DNA from: Pirellulales bacterium
GTDB lineage: Bacteria > Planctomycetota > Planctomycetia > Pirellulales > Lacipirellulaceae
NCBI GenBank assembly: GCA_020847515.1
Contig: JADLBW010000235.1
Location: 1 to 34,593, forward strand
Reading direction: 5' to 3'
DNA: 34,593 bases
A program made the position numbers and the translations under genes. Each line of letters opens with the position of its first letter. Positions within the stretch are counted from its first letter, which is position 1. This document shows, piece after piece, positions 1-6,158 of this stretch. A model generated the notes under the pieces. It did no database searches, was not told where the DNA came from, and saw only the letters and a list, made by a program, of their open reading frames with translations.

Positions 1-498
1 ACCAACCGCCGGCTCGATGAAGAGGTGGCCGCCGGACGCTTTCGCGAGGATTTGTACTATCGCCTCAATCTCGTCGAGCTGCGGATGCCCCCCCTCCGCC
101 AACGGGTGGCCGATATCCCGTTGTTCATCGACTACTTCTCGCGCAAATTCGCCGAGCGCTACAACCAGCCCGTGTGGCAGCCCAGCGAAACGGCCCTGCA
201 GGCCTTCTGCGAGTACCCCTGGCCGGGCAACGTCCGGCAGCTTAGTTACGTCTTGGAACAGAGCTACGTCCTGCAATGCGAGCCCTCGCTGCCTGGTAAG
301 ACTAGCGTCGACGCCGGCGATCGGTCGCTCCCCTTCACCGATCTCAGTCGGCTGCGACGCGCCGCCGTCGAGCAAGCGCTGCGCAGCGCCGGCGGCCATA
401 AGGGGCGGGCCGCCAAGTTGCTTGGCGTCCACCCCAATACGATGACCCGCCTGCTAGGGCAGCTTCGCGACGCTCCGCCTCCTACCGAGCTGCTGTAA
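1..498 (+). CDS. Sigma-54-dependent transcriptional activator, C-terminal part
   Basis: The window opens inside this gene. The first codons read TNRRLDEEVAAGRFREDLYY, the typical late part of the AAA+ sigma-54 interaction domain. RLNLVELRMPPLRQR and the sensor-like WPGNVRQL follow. The last ~45 residues form a Fis-type helix-turn-helix (AAVEQALRSAGGHKGRAAKL, then a second helix with MTRLL). Proteins of this family bind an upstream enhancer and use ATP to open promoters held by sigma-54 RNA polymerase. The input domain (receiver, PAS or other) lies upstream and cannot be seen, so the signal is unknown. The frame stays open to base 1, so the gene starts outside the window. A strong hairpin follows the stop codon. 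Confidence 0.93.
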   Translation, partial: TNRRLDEEVAAGRFREDLYYRLNLVELRMPPLRQRVADIPLFIDYFSRKFAERYNQPVWQPSETALQAFCEYPWPGNVRQLSYVLEQSYVLQCEPSLPGKTSVDAGDRSLPFTDLSRLRRAAVEQALRSAGGHKGRAAKLLGVHPNTMTRLLGQLRDAPPPTELL

Positions 499-506
499 CA
501 TCACCC

Positions 507-552
507 TCGCTCGCCCCTGCCCGCGGGCCCTCCGTGCACTCCCGGCGAGCGA
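507..552 (+). terminator. Hairpin after the activator gene
   Basis: Perfect 9-bp arms (TCGCTCGCC / GGCGAGCGA) enclose a second palindrome, GCCCGCGGGC. It begins 8 bases after the stop of the sigma-54 activator. There is no T-run, so it may be a 3'-end stabilising hairpin rather than a strict intrinsic terminator. Confidence 0.5.
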
Positions 553-950
553 CCAAACCCTGTCCCTCCCGCTCGCAGCAGGCATGGTTATAGGCTATCG
601 CCGCGTCGCATGCCGCAACAAGCCAGTCGGCCGCCGGCCCGCCGGCTTCCCCTTGGCAGTTCATCCCTCGAGGGACGTAAGCGCCAGGCGTGGCGACGCT
701 AGCCCGCTCGCTCGGTAGGACTAGCTCGCGGTTCTTCTGCGAGTTGACGCTCCCTTCCAAAGGCCCCTTGGCCTCCGTCGCCGCCGCTGCCGTCAGCCCG
801 CCTTCGCTCAGGCGCCGCGCCGCCCGTGCCGCTACCCCTGCAGGTCCGCTCCCTGGCTCGCCCTAGATCGTGACGACGACCTCGCGCTAACTCCGCTCGC
901 CGGCGCCATAATAAGGATCGTTTTGTCCGCTATATCTGCTAGCACGCACC

Positions 951-1056
951 ACACCATTTTGGTGAGTCCTCATCATTCTAGTGAAAGAGAGCGGCGGGCC
1001 CTGTTTTCACCGTGCATCTCACACGGCGCGGCAACATCTCCTCACCATCTTGGTGA
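951..1056. promoter_or_regulatory. Three copies of a 15-bp palindromic operator-like site
   Basis: Sites at 951-965 (ACACCATTTTGGTGA), 970-984 (TCATCATTCTAGTGA) and 1042-1056 (TCACCATCTTGGTGA) share the symmetric consensus TCAYCA-NNN-TRGTGA. The third is a perfect 6-3-6 palindrome, and the first is imperfect only at its outermost base. The first two start 19 bp apart and the third 72 bp further on. Clustered short dyads in an AT-rich intergenic patch look like binding sites of a dimeric regulator. The regulator is not identified. The nearest downstream gene starts 238 bp beyond the last site. Confidence 0.5.
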
Positions 1057-1293
1057 ATTGTCGCGATGCGTCCGCCGCTGCCTCAATAGGCGGATAACCG
1101 CAAGCACGCCAAGCGGTTAGACGACCTCGGGCGACGGGCCGGCGCGTCATGGCACGCCGCTCGCTTAAGGGAACCGCCGGCTGATAGTGCGTAGTCGCAG
1201 TTGGCTAGGCCGGTCAGCAGCTAGCGAGTTTTTGTCTGCCGGCGTCGGGGCGTCGAGCCCGGCCGCGGGGACGTCACTTGAAAGGAAAAGCAC

Positions 1294-1473
1294 ATGAGTC
1301 ACATCCAACTCTACGAGCAGGAAGACATGGGCTATGGCGCGGATTCGTTTCGTCGCAAGGAAGACGCGAAACTCGCCAAACGCAACCGTCCGTCGCATGC
1401 TCGTCGCCGTGGCAAGTCGCCGCAATCGGTCAACGGCATACATCGCCGTCGCAATCGCAAAATGAGTTGGTAA
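1294..1473 (+). CDS. Small basic protein (59 aa), first of a related pair
   Basis: ATG preceded by a purine-rich GAAAGGAAAAG ribosome-binding stretch. The 59-residue product begins MSHIQLYEQEDMGYGADSFR and ends GIHRRRNRKMSW. The first third is mildly acidic and the rest very basic, rich in Arg and Lys, with no membrane segment or signal peptide. The ending matches that of the 59-residue protein at 2488-2667. Ungapped, the two share A36, R37, R38, P43, G48, H50, R52, N54, M57 and W59, plus basic residues at 41, 55 and 56. A nucleic-acid or ribosome-binding role would fit the composition, but no function is known to me. The good ribosome-binding site and the conserved tail argue for a real gene despite its size. 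Confidence 0.72.
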   Translation: MSHIQLYEQEDMGYGADSFRRKEDAKLAKRNRPSHARRRGKSPQSVNGIHRRRNRKMSW

Positions 1474-1892
1474 TTCGCCCTCCGCGTCTCGCGACGATTC
1501 GCCGCGCGCGCCCTCTGCGTGCGCCGGACGGTTGTCGACGGGCGCGTGCTTGCGTGCGCCACCGGCGCATAGCTGGCGCTTAGAGTCTCGGCTCGCCCTG
1601 CAACTGCGAGCCGCGGCGCCGGGCAATTTACCAACCGACGCTTTAGTCCAGGCCTGCAAGCTTGGGGTCTGGCGGCGGCGACATCGGCAGGAGTTGAGTC
1701 GCGTCCAAGCGGGCCCAAGGCAGTCAGCCCACGGCTCCGGGCGCTCGATGTGATGAACTTTTCATAGCCGGCGGGCCTGCCCTGCAGGAGCGTCGCGGGT
1801 GGTTGGGCAAGAGCGTGCAACACATGAGATGCAACCGCATGCGGGCGGGCCGCGAGGCTCGTCACGGGCATGCCCCGGAGTAACGCCGCAGC
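1474..1892. other. Non-coding gap
   Basis: About 420 bases between the first small protein and the receiver-like gene. Open frames on either strand are Arg/Ala-rich and show no family resemblance. No clear promoter, repeat or RNA gene is visible. Confidence 0.5.
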
Positions 1893-2429
1893 ATGGCCAT
1901 CGTCAACCGGACATCGAGCGCCGTAGTCGCGCCGCACGGCGAGGCTGCAACGATAGCAGCGCGAACCGCGCCGCCGCAGTTGCTGCGCTGCTTGGTCGTC
2001 TGCATGTCGGCGCAGCGGCGTCGTTTGATCCGGGCCGCGGCCGAAGCGCAGGCCTGGGACGCCATCATTTGCCGGGACGCCGGCGAGTTTTTGCGAGTCG
2101 CCTTCAAGCGGACGGTGCCCCTGGTCGTCGTCGATTTGCCGGCGGAGTGCTCGGCGGAGTATTGGGAGCTGCGGCAGGCGACGCGGAGTGCCAGCCAGGC
2201 CTGTCGGTCGTTGTTTTTTGTAACAGGAACTTCAGCCGATCCGGCGGAGGAGATTTGGGCCCGCGGCATGGGCGTCTGGGCGTACGTCAACGATCTGTGC
2301 GGGCAACGAGGGTTCGAATTGGTGTTGAGTGAAGCTCGCCACGTCGTTTCCCGCGATTGTTCGCTGACGCCGGCATTCCCGGACGCATACGAATTCCCCG
2401 CCGCCGACGGCAGCGAGGGCGACTGGTAA
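1893..2429 (+). CDS. Degenerate response-regulator receiver-like protein
   Basis: A 178-residue protein with the beta/alpha rhythm of a CheY-like receiver from about residue 30 to 145. LLRCLVVCMS is a first strand and WDAIICRDAGEFL a second unit. PLVVVDLP places Asp81 where the phosphoacceptor would be. LFFVTGTS is the fourth strand and GVWAYVN the fifth. The acidic pair after strand 1 is missing (Cys-Met-Ser instead), and Asn replaces the switch Lys, so normal phosphorylation is doubtful. There is no output domain; the tail ends GDW. A GGAG lies 13 bases before the chosen ATG; Met38 is a possible later start. It sits between two related small basic proteins, suggesting one functional unit. 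Receiver fold is inference from pattern only. Confidence 0.6.
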   Translation: MAIVNRTSSAVVAPHGEAATIAARTAPPQLLRCLVVCMSAQRRRLIRAAAEAQAWDAIICRDAGEFLRVAFKRTVPLVVVDLPAECSAEYWELRQATRSASQACRSLFFVTGTSADPAEEIWARGMGVWAYVNDLCGQRGFELVLSEARHVVSRDCSLTPAFPDAYEFPAADGSEGDW

Positions 2430-2487
2430 CCCGCTGTTGGCGTCAATGCCTCGCCAGCGATGCACCGCATGGAAATACACAAGTCAC

Positions 2488-2667
2488 ATGGCCAGCAGGT
2501 CGCTCGAAAACGAAAGCGAGGAAGCGCCTGACGCTGCCGCGGCGCGGACGTCGCCCTCGCGGCAGAACGCCAAGAAGAAGCCGTCTGTCGCTGCTCGCCG
2601 AATTCGGCGCAAGCCAGGCGTCGGCGGCGGAATGCACCTCCGCGCTAACAAGCGAATGAATTGGTAA
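2488..2667 (+). CDS. Small basic protein (59 aa), second of a related pair
   Basis: From ATG 2488 the product is 59 residues, exactly the length of the protein at 1294-1473. It begins MASRSLENESEEAPDAAAAR and ends GGGMHLRANKRMNW. The N-terminal third is acidic/Ala-rich and the rest Lys/Arg-rich. It aligns to the first protein without a gap over its C-terminal 25 residues (A-R-R ... P ... G-x-H-x-R-x-N-basic-basic-M-x-W). In-frame upstream starts exist (TTG 2437, ATG 2446), but the length match favours 2488. A GGAAA lies about 12 bases upstream. It follows the receiver-like gene by 58 bases. Function unknown; a strong hairpin directly follows. Confidence 0.65.
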   Translation: MASRSLENESEEAPDAAAARTSPSRQNAKKKPSVAARRIRRKPGVGGGMHLRANKRMNW

Positions 2668-2671
2668 ACGC

Positions 2672-2697
2672 GCCGCCCGCCCGGACGGGCCGGCGGC
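2672..2697 (+). terminator. GC-rich hairpin after second small protein gene
   Basis: Arms GCCGCC and GGCGGC plus inner GCCCG/CGGGC, with one mismatch, give an 11-pair stem starting 4 bases after the stop codon. No T-run follows, so factor-dependent termination or mRNA 3'-end protection is equally possible. Confidence 0.45.
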
Positions 2698-2850
2698 CAG
2701 AGTGAATTTCGAGTTTGCGTAGTTTTTTGTCCACCTTGGTAACGACCCGTAGTTTTCCGCTCTGTCGCTCACGCGCCGCTAGCTTCGCGCGCTGCACCAC
2801 GCAGTCCGTGCCGCCGGCCGAGCGACGCCACTCGCAAAGGATGACCCACT

Positions 2851-3594
2851 ATGCTTCGACCTGCAATTAAGTCCGCCGCGGCGCTGATCGCGCTGTTGGC
2901 GATCGGATGCCTGGCTGTCGCCGAGACGTCGGCGGCGCTGATCAACCTCACGCCGACGCCCGGCTCCTCCAATTCCGTCAATTCCGTCACCCTCTCGTCG
3001 CTGGTCGGCACGTCCGACGGCATCGTCGTGGGCGACAAGATCTTCACCGGGTTCTCCTACTCCCGCACCGGCGACATGCCGCAGGCCTCGTCCGTCAACG
3101 TGCTGGGCTTCCGCGATCCCGACGGCAACTGGGGCGTCACCTTCCACGGCTCCTTCATCGATCTGCCCGGCGGCGACAATTCCGACGCCTTTATCCGCTT
3201 CATGGTAGCCGTCGATCAGGCTTCGCAATCGGCTGGCTGGCGGATTTCCGACGCCCACCTGTTCCTCAGCGGCGCCGGCGTTGGAGACGACTCGGTATTG
3301 CTCGTCGACGAGTCGTTCCTCGGCCGCAACGAGACGCTGCACACCTTCATCGCCAAGGCGGGCAGCGCGCAGCAGGCCCAATTGCATGACCAGGTGCAAT
3401 TCGACCCCATGTCCAACCAGCTTGTCGTAACCAAGGACATCTTCGCCCGCGCTGCCAATGGCGGCTTCCTGCCGGCGCGTGCGACCGTCATCGATCAGTC
3501 CTTCTCCCAGACGCAGATACCCGAGCCGGCCACGGCGACCATGTTCGGCGTATCCGCCCTGGCCCTGGGTGCGGTCGTCCGGCGACGGAAGTAA
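2851..3594 (+). CDS. PEP-CTERM sorting-domain secreted protein
   Basis: The 247-residue product starts with a signal peptide (MLRPAIKSAAALIALLAIGC, then an AETSA-type cleavage region near residue 28). It ends with a PEP-CTERM signal: PEP at 224-226, a short hydrophobic stretch (MFGVSALALGAVV) and the basic tail RRRK. The middle is a beta-rich, Gly/Asp-rich extracellular domain of no family I recognise. PEP-CTERM proteins are recognised by an exosortase at the membrane and usually end up at the cell surface or in the exopolysaccharide matrix. No exosortase gene is in the window. The gene is solitary, between the small-protein group and the convergent trpC, and is followed by two hairpins. Confidence 0.85.
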   Translation: MLRPAIKSAAALIALLAIGCLAVAETSAALINLTPTPGSSNSVNSVTLSSLVGTSDGIVVGDKIFTGFSYSRTGDMPQASSVNVLGFRDPDGNWGVTFHGSFIDLPGGDNSDAFIRFMVAVDQASQSAGWRISDAHLFLSGAGVGDDSVLLVDESFLGRNETLHTFIAKAGSAQQAQLHDQVQFDPMSNQLVVTKDIFARAANGGFLPARATVIDQSFSQTQIPEPATATMFGVSALALGAVVRRRK

Positions 3595-3638
3595 CCCCCG
3601 CCGTCCGGCCGTCGTATGTAGTGCAGCTTGCTAATCCC

Positions 3639-3664
3639 GGCGAGCGACTGCGAGACCGCTCGCC
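3639..3664. terminator. Hairpin between convergent genes (first)
   Basis: Perfect 8-bp arms GGCGAGCG / CGCTCGCC with a 10-base loop, 45 bases after the PEP-CTERM stop. It can serve either of the convergent genes. Confidence 0.45.
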
Positions 3665-3691
3665 GGTTGGTTGATAGTCCGAGCGGAAAAC

Positions 3692-3725
3692 GGCGGCGAG
3701 GCGACGAAGAAGTTGCCTCGCCGCT
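3692..3725. terminator. Hairpin between convergent genes (second)
   Basis: Perfect 10-bp arms GCGGCGAGGC (3693-3702) and GCCTCGCCGC (3715-3724), extended by one G-T pair, with a 12-base loop. The sequence after it on the plus strand is AGTTATTG. It lies in the 256-base space between the convergent PEP-CTERM and trpC genes and is the best terminator candidate for the plus-strand gene. Confidence 0.5.
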
Positions 3726-3779
3726 AGTTATTGCGCTATGCCAAACGGCTGATCCTGGCGCAGCTTCAGTACGTTTCTG

Positions 3780-3806
3780 GCCGCCAGCCGCCAGCCGCCA
3801 GCCGCC
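3780..3806. repeat. 7-bp tandem repeat
   Basis: Almost four head-to-tail copies of CAGCCGC (GCCGCCAGCCGCCAGCCG and so on), just beyond the 3' end of trpC. A simple repeat of no evident function. Confidence 0.6.
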
Positions 3807-3850
3807 CTGGATCGTTCGCCGCGCCCCTCGAGCCGCCGGCGGCCCTCCCG

Positions 3851-4636
3851 CTAGCGCCCCAGCAGCCGGTCTACCGCGACGCCAATATTCGGCTCGCGCA
3901 TTAGCGACTCGCCCACGAGCATCGCCTGCACGCCGGCCGCCGCCAGCCGCTCTACGTCGGCGCGGCTCTTGATGCCGCTCTCGCTCACCATCACGCACTC
4001 CGCCGGCATCCGCGCGCGCAGCCGCAACGAGTGCTCCAGATCGACCGTAAACGATCGCAGATCGCGGTTATTGACGCCCACCAGCGCCGCCCCCGCCGCC
4101 AGCACCCGGTCCAGGTTCTCCGGATCGTAGAGCTCCACCAGCGGCGTCATGCCCAGTTCGAGCGCCTGATTATGGAGACCGCGAATACGGCAGTCGTCCA
4201 GTCATTCGGCGATCAGCAGCACCGCGTCGGCCCCCGCGGCTCGAGCTTCTAAAAGCTGATAGCCCTCCAGAATAAAATCCTTGCGCAGCACTGGCGCCGC
4301 CACAGCCTCGCGGACGGCCGTCAAGTACTCCAGCCGACCTTGAAAATACGGTTCGTCCGTAAGCACGCTGATGCAACTGGCGCCGTGGTCAGCGTAAATG
4401 CGAGCGATCCGCACCGGGTCGAAATCTGCACAGATCACGCCGGCCGACGGGCTGGCCTTCTTCACTTCGGCGATCAGGCGCACCGGGCCCGGTTCGGCCA
4501 GCGCCGCAAAAAAGTCTCGCACCGGCGGCGCGTCGGCGAGCCGCCGCAGCAGCTCGCGCTCCGGCACGCGCTGCTGGCGTTCGGCAACTTCACGCCGCTT
4601 CGTCGCGACGATTCTATCGAGGATCGTTTCGGCCAT
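3851..4636 (-). pseudogene. trpC: Indole-3-glycerol-phosphate synthase, interrupted by an in-frame TGA
   Basis: The enzyme converts carboxyphenylaminodeoxyribulose phosphate to indole-3-glycerol phosphate in tryptophan synthesis. Residues 1-144 run from [20 protein letters not shown] to AVLLIAE and carry [12 protein letters not shown] (Glu57, Lys59, Ser62), LRKDF (Lys119) and the catalytic Glu144. Codon 145 is TGA (4202-4204). The same frame continues LDDCRIRGLHNQALELGMTP and then shows VGVNNRDL and SESGI, the remaining substrate-binding motifs. Without the stop the protein would be a normal 261 residues, with nothing shifted or missing. A TGC/TGG/CGA-to-TGA change or a base-calling error are the simplest explanations. 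Neither half should be active alone: the N-terminal piece lacks the last three barrel strands. Confidence 0.9.
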
Positions 4637-4682
4637 AGCAGCATTCTAGCCTCCCCGCTGCAGCGCTTCGAGATCGTCCCCC

Positions 4683-4883
4683 ATGGCCAGGGCCCGATCA
4701 ACGCCTTCAATTGGGAGAGTGCGTGCCATGTCCACGTCCGCGTGGACATGCTTACTCTCCGGCAAATCACGTCCGCGCCGACATGCTTGCTTTCCTGCAA
4801 ATCAGTGCCGCGATGGCAAACCTCCGCCTCCATCGCGCCCGACCGAGCTTGAAGATGCGATCGGCGCTGAGCCCCGGTCGCTA
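4683..4883. mobile_element. Multi-hairpin repeat element, copy A (MITE/REP-like)
   Basis: Lies between the divergent trpC and DUF1570 genes. Its ends are inverted relatives of each other: CCAGGGCCCGATCA..CTTCAA at 4687-4710, and on the other strand GGGGC..CCGATC..CTTCAAG at 4848-4877. Inside is a palindrome at 4727-4750 with 10-bp arms CATGTCCACG / CGTGGACATG. From within it start two abutting 35-bp direct repeats (4735-4769, 4770-4804) that I count as identical at 30 of 35 positions. A further perfect hairpin follows (CGCGATGG 4809-4816 / CCATCGCG 4830-4837). No transposase is encoded. A second copy with the same end and palindrome sequences lies at 7812-8022. The boundaries are approximate. 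Confidence 0.6.
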
Positions 4884-4998
4884 AGGTCGTCGGCTCGCCT
4901 AACTCTGGTGTAGACTATAGAACAGCCGCGCCCCGCGCTATCGCGGCCAGCTCGCAACATGAGTCGGCGTTCGTCTAGAGCCCAGGGACGACCACTAC

Positions 4999-6147
4999 AT
5001 GCAACTTCACCGCAGCTATCTCCGCCGGACGATGCTCCTGGCCGCTCTAGCGTGGCCCGCCGCCTCGGCCGCGGCGCTGGAGCACTTGACGATCGATTCG
5101 CCCCGCGGCGACGACGAGCAGATTTCCGGCGAGGCCCTCGTCGAGGCCCAGGACGGCGGGCTGCTGCTGAAGACCCCCGACGGCGCCCTGCGGCGGCTGC
5201 CCGCCGCTACGATTCGCAGCCGAAGCTCCGACGACAAGCCGCTCGTCCCGCTTAACGACGAGCAGCTTGCCGAGAAGCTGCTCGCCGAGTTGCCGCCCGA
5301 TTTCCGCATTCATCAGTCCAAGAACTACATCGTCGCGTACAACACCAGCCGCACCTACGCCGAGTGGACCAGTTCGCTGCTGGAGCGACTGCAGCGGGCC
5401 TTCATCGCCTACTGGAAGCGGGAGGGATGCCCCGTCGCCGCGCCCGCTCAGCCCCTGATGGTGCTGGTGTTCGCCGACCAGGCGTCTTACGCCTCCTACG
5501 CGAAAAAGGACCTTGGCAGCGCCGTCGGCAACGTCATCGGCTACTACAATCTCGAAACCAACCGCATCATGATGTACGACCTCACCGGCATGCAGGCCTT
5601 CGGCGGCAGCCGCGGGTCGCTGCACGACATCACCGCGCTGCTTTCCAAGCCCGCCGCCGAGCCGCTCGTGGCGACCATCGTCCACGAGGCCACGCACCAG
5701 ATCGCCTTCAACTGCGGCCTGCAGAAGCGGCTTGTCGACAACCCCTATTGGCTCAGCGAGGGGCTGGCGACCTATTTTGAGACCCCCGATCTGTCCAGCT
5801 CGCGCAGTTGGAGCGGCATCGGCAACGTGAACTACAGCCGCTGGGATCTTTTCCGCGAGAACTACCACGCCGGCAAGACCGTGCCGCTGAAGCGCCTCGT
5901 GGCCGACGACAAGCTGTTTCAATCCCCAGCGACGGCGGTCGACGCCTACGCCCAGGCCTGGGCCTGGAACTACTTCCTCATCCGCTGGAGGCCCAAGCAG
6001 TATGCCGCCTACCTGAAGGCGCTCGCCGCCAAGCCGCTGCTCCTTGAAGATTCGCCGGCGAAGCGCGTCCAACAGTTCCGCGATCAGTTCGGCGAGCTGG
6101 ATGAATTGGAAAGCGAATTCTATCGCCGCATGGCCCGCGTCAAATAG
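4999..6147 (+). CDS. Secreted DUF1570-type zinc peptidase-like protein
   Basis: A 382-residue protein. An Arg-containing start plus hydrophobic stretch (MLLAALAWPAASAAA) makes a signal peptide, so it should act outside the cytoplasm. After a small beta-rich N-terminal region (to ~80), a domain from about 105 to 380 carries the zincin motif HEATH (His229-Glu230-His233). LSEGLATYFE supplies a candidate third zinc ligand at Glu254. This arrangement matches the DUF1570 family, common in planctomycetes and presumed to be metallopeptidases; no substrate is known. It stands alone, divergent from trpC and convergent with xylB, whose stop lies 11 bases away. Confidence 0.8.
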   Translation: MQLHRSYLRRTMLLAALAWPAASAAALEHLTIDSPRGDDEQISGEALVEAQDGGLLLKTPDGALRRLPAATIRSRSSDDKPLVPLNDEQLAEKLLAELPPDFRIHQSKNYIVAYNTSRTYAEWTSSLLERLQRAFIAYWKREGCPVAAPAQPLMVLVFADQASYASYAKKDLGSAVGNVIGYYNLETNRIMMYDLTGMQAFGGSRGSLHDITALLSKPAAEPLVATIVHEATHQIAFNCGLQKRLVDNPYWLSEGLATYFETPDLSSSRSWSGIGNVNYSRWDLFRENYHAGKTVPLKRLVADDKLFQSPATAVDAYAQAWAWNYFLIRWRPKQYAAYLKALAAKPLLLEDSPAKRVQQFRDQFGELDELESEFYRRMARVK

Positions 6148-6158
6148 CCGGCGCCCAC

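Larger units (their letters stand above)
499..1293. other. Long non-coding gap between activator and small basic protein
   Basis: About 800 bases without a convincing gene. Short open frames on both strands give low-complexity Arg/Ala/Pro-rich translations of no known family. Besides the hairpin near its start, the gap holds an AT-richer island around 905-1000, unlike the surrounding GC-rich DNA. Three near-identical palindromes lie in and just after that island. No tRNA, known riboswitch or CRISPR is visible. Confidence 0.6.

Noticed and set aside
482-760. Minus-strand open frame of 92 codons after the activator
   Set aside because: Overlaps the activator's end, contains the hairpin, and its translation has no family pattern or signal peptide.
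4202-4204. Selenocysteine at the trpC TGA
   Set aside because: The downstream ~40 bases form no convincing bacterial SECIS stem-loop, the position follows a catalytic Glu in a non-redox enzyme, and a Cys-to-stop change is simpler.
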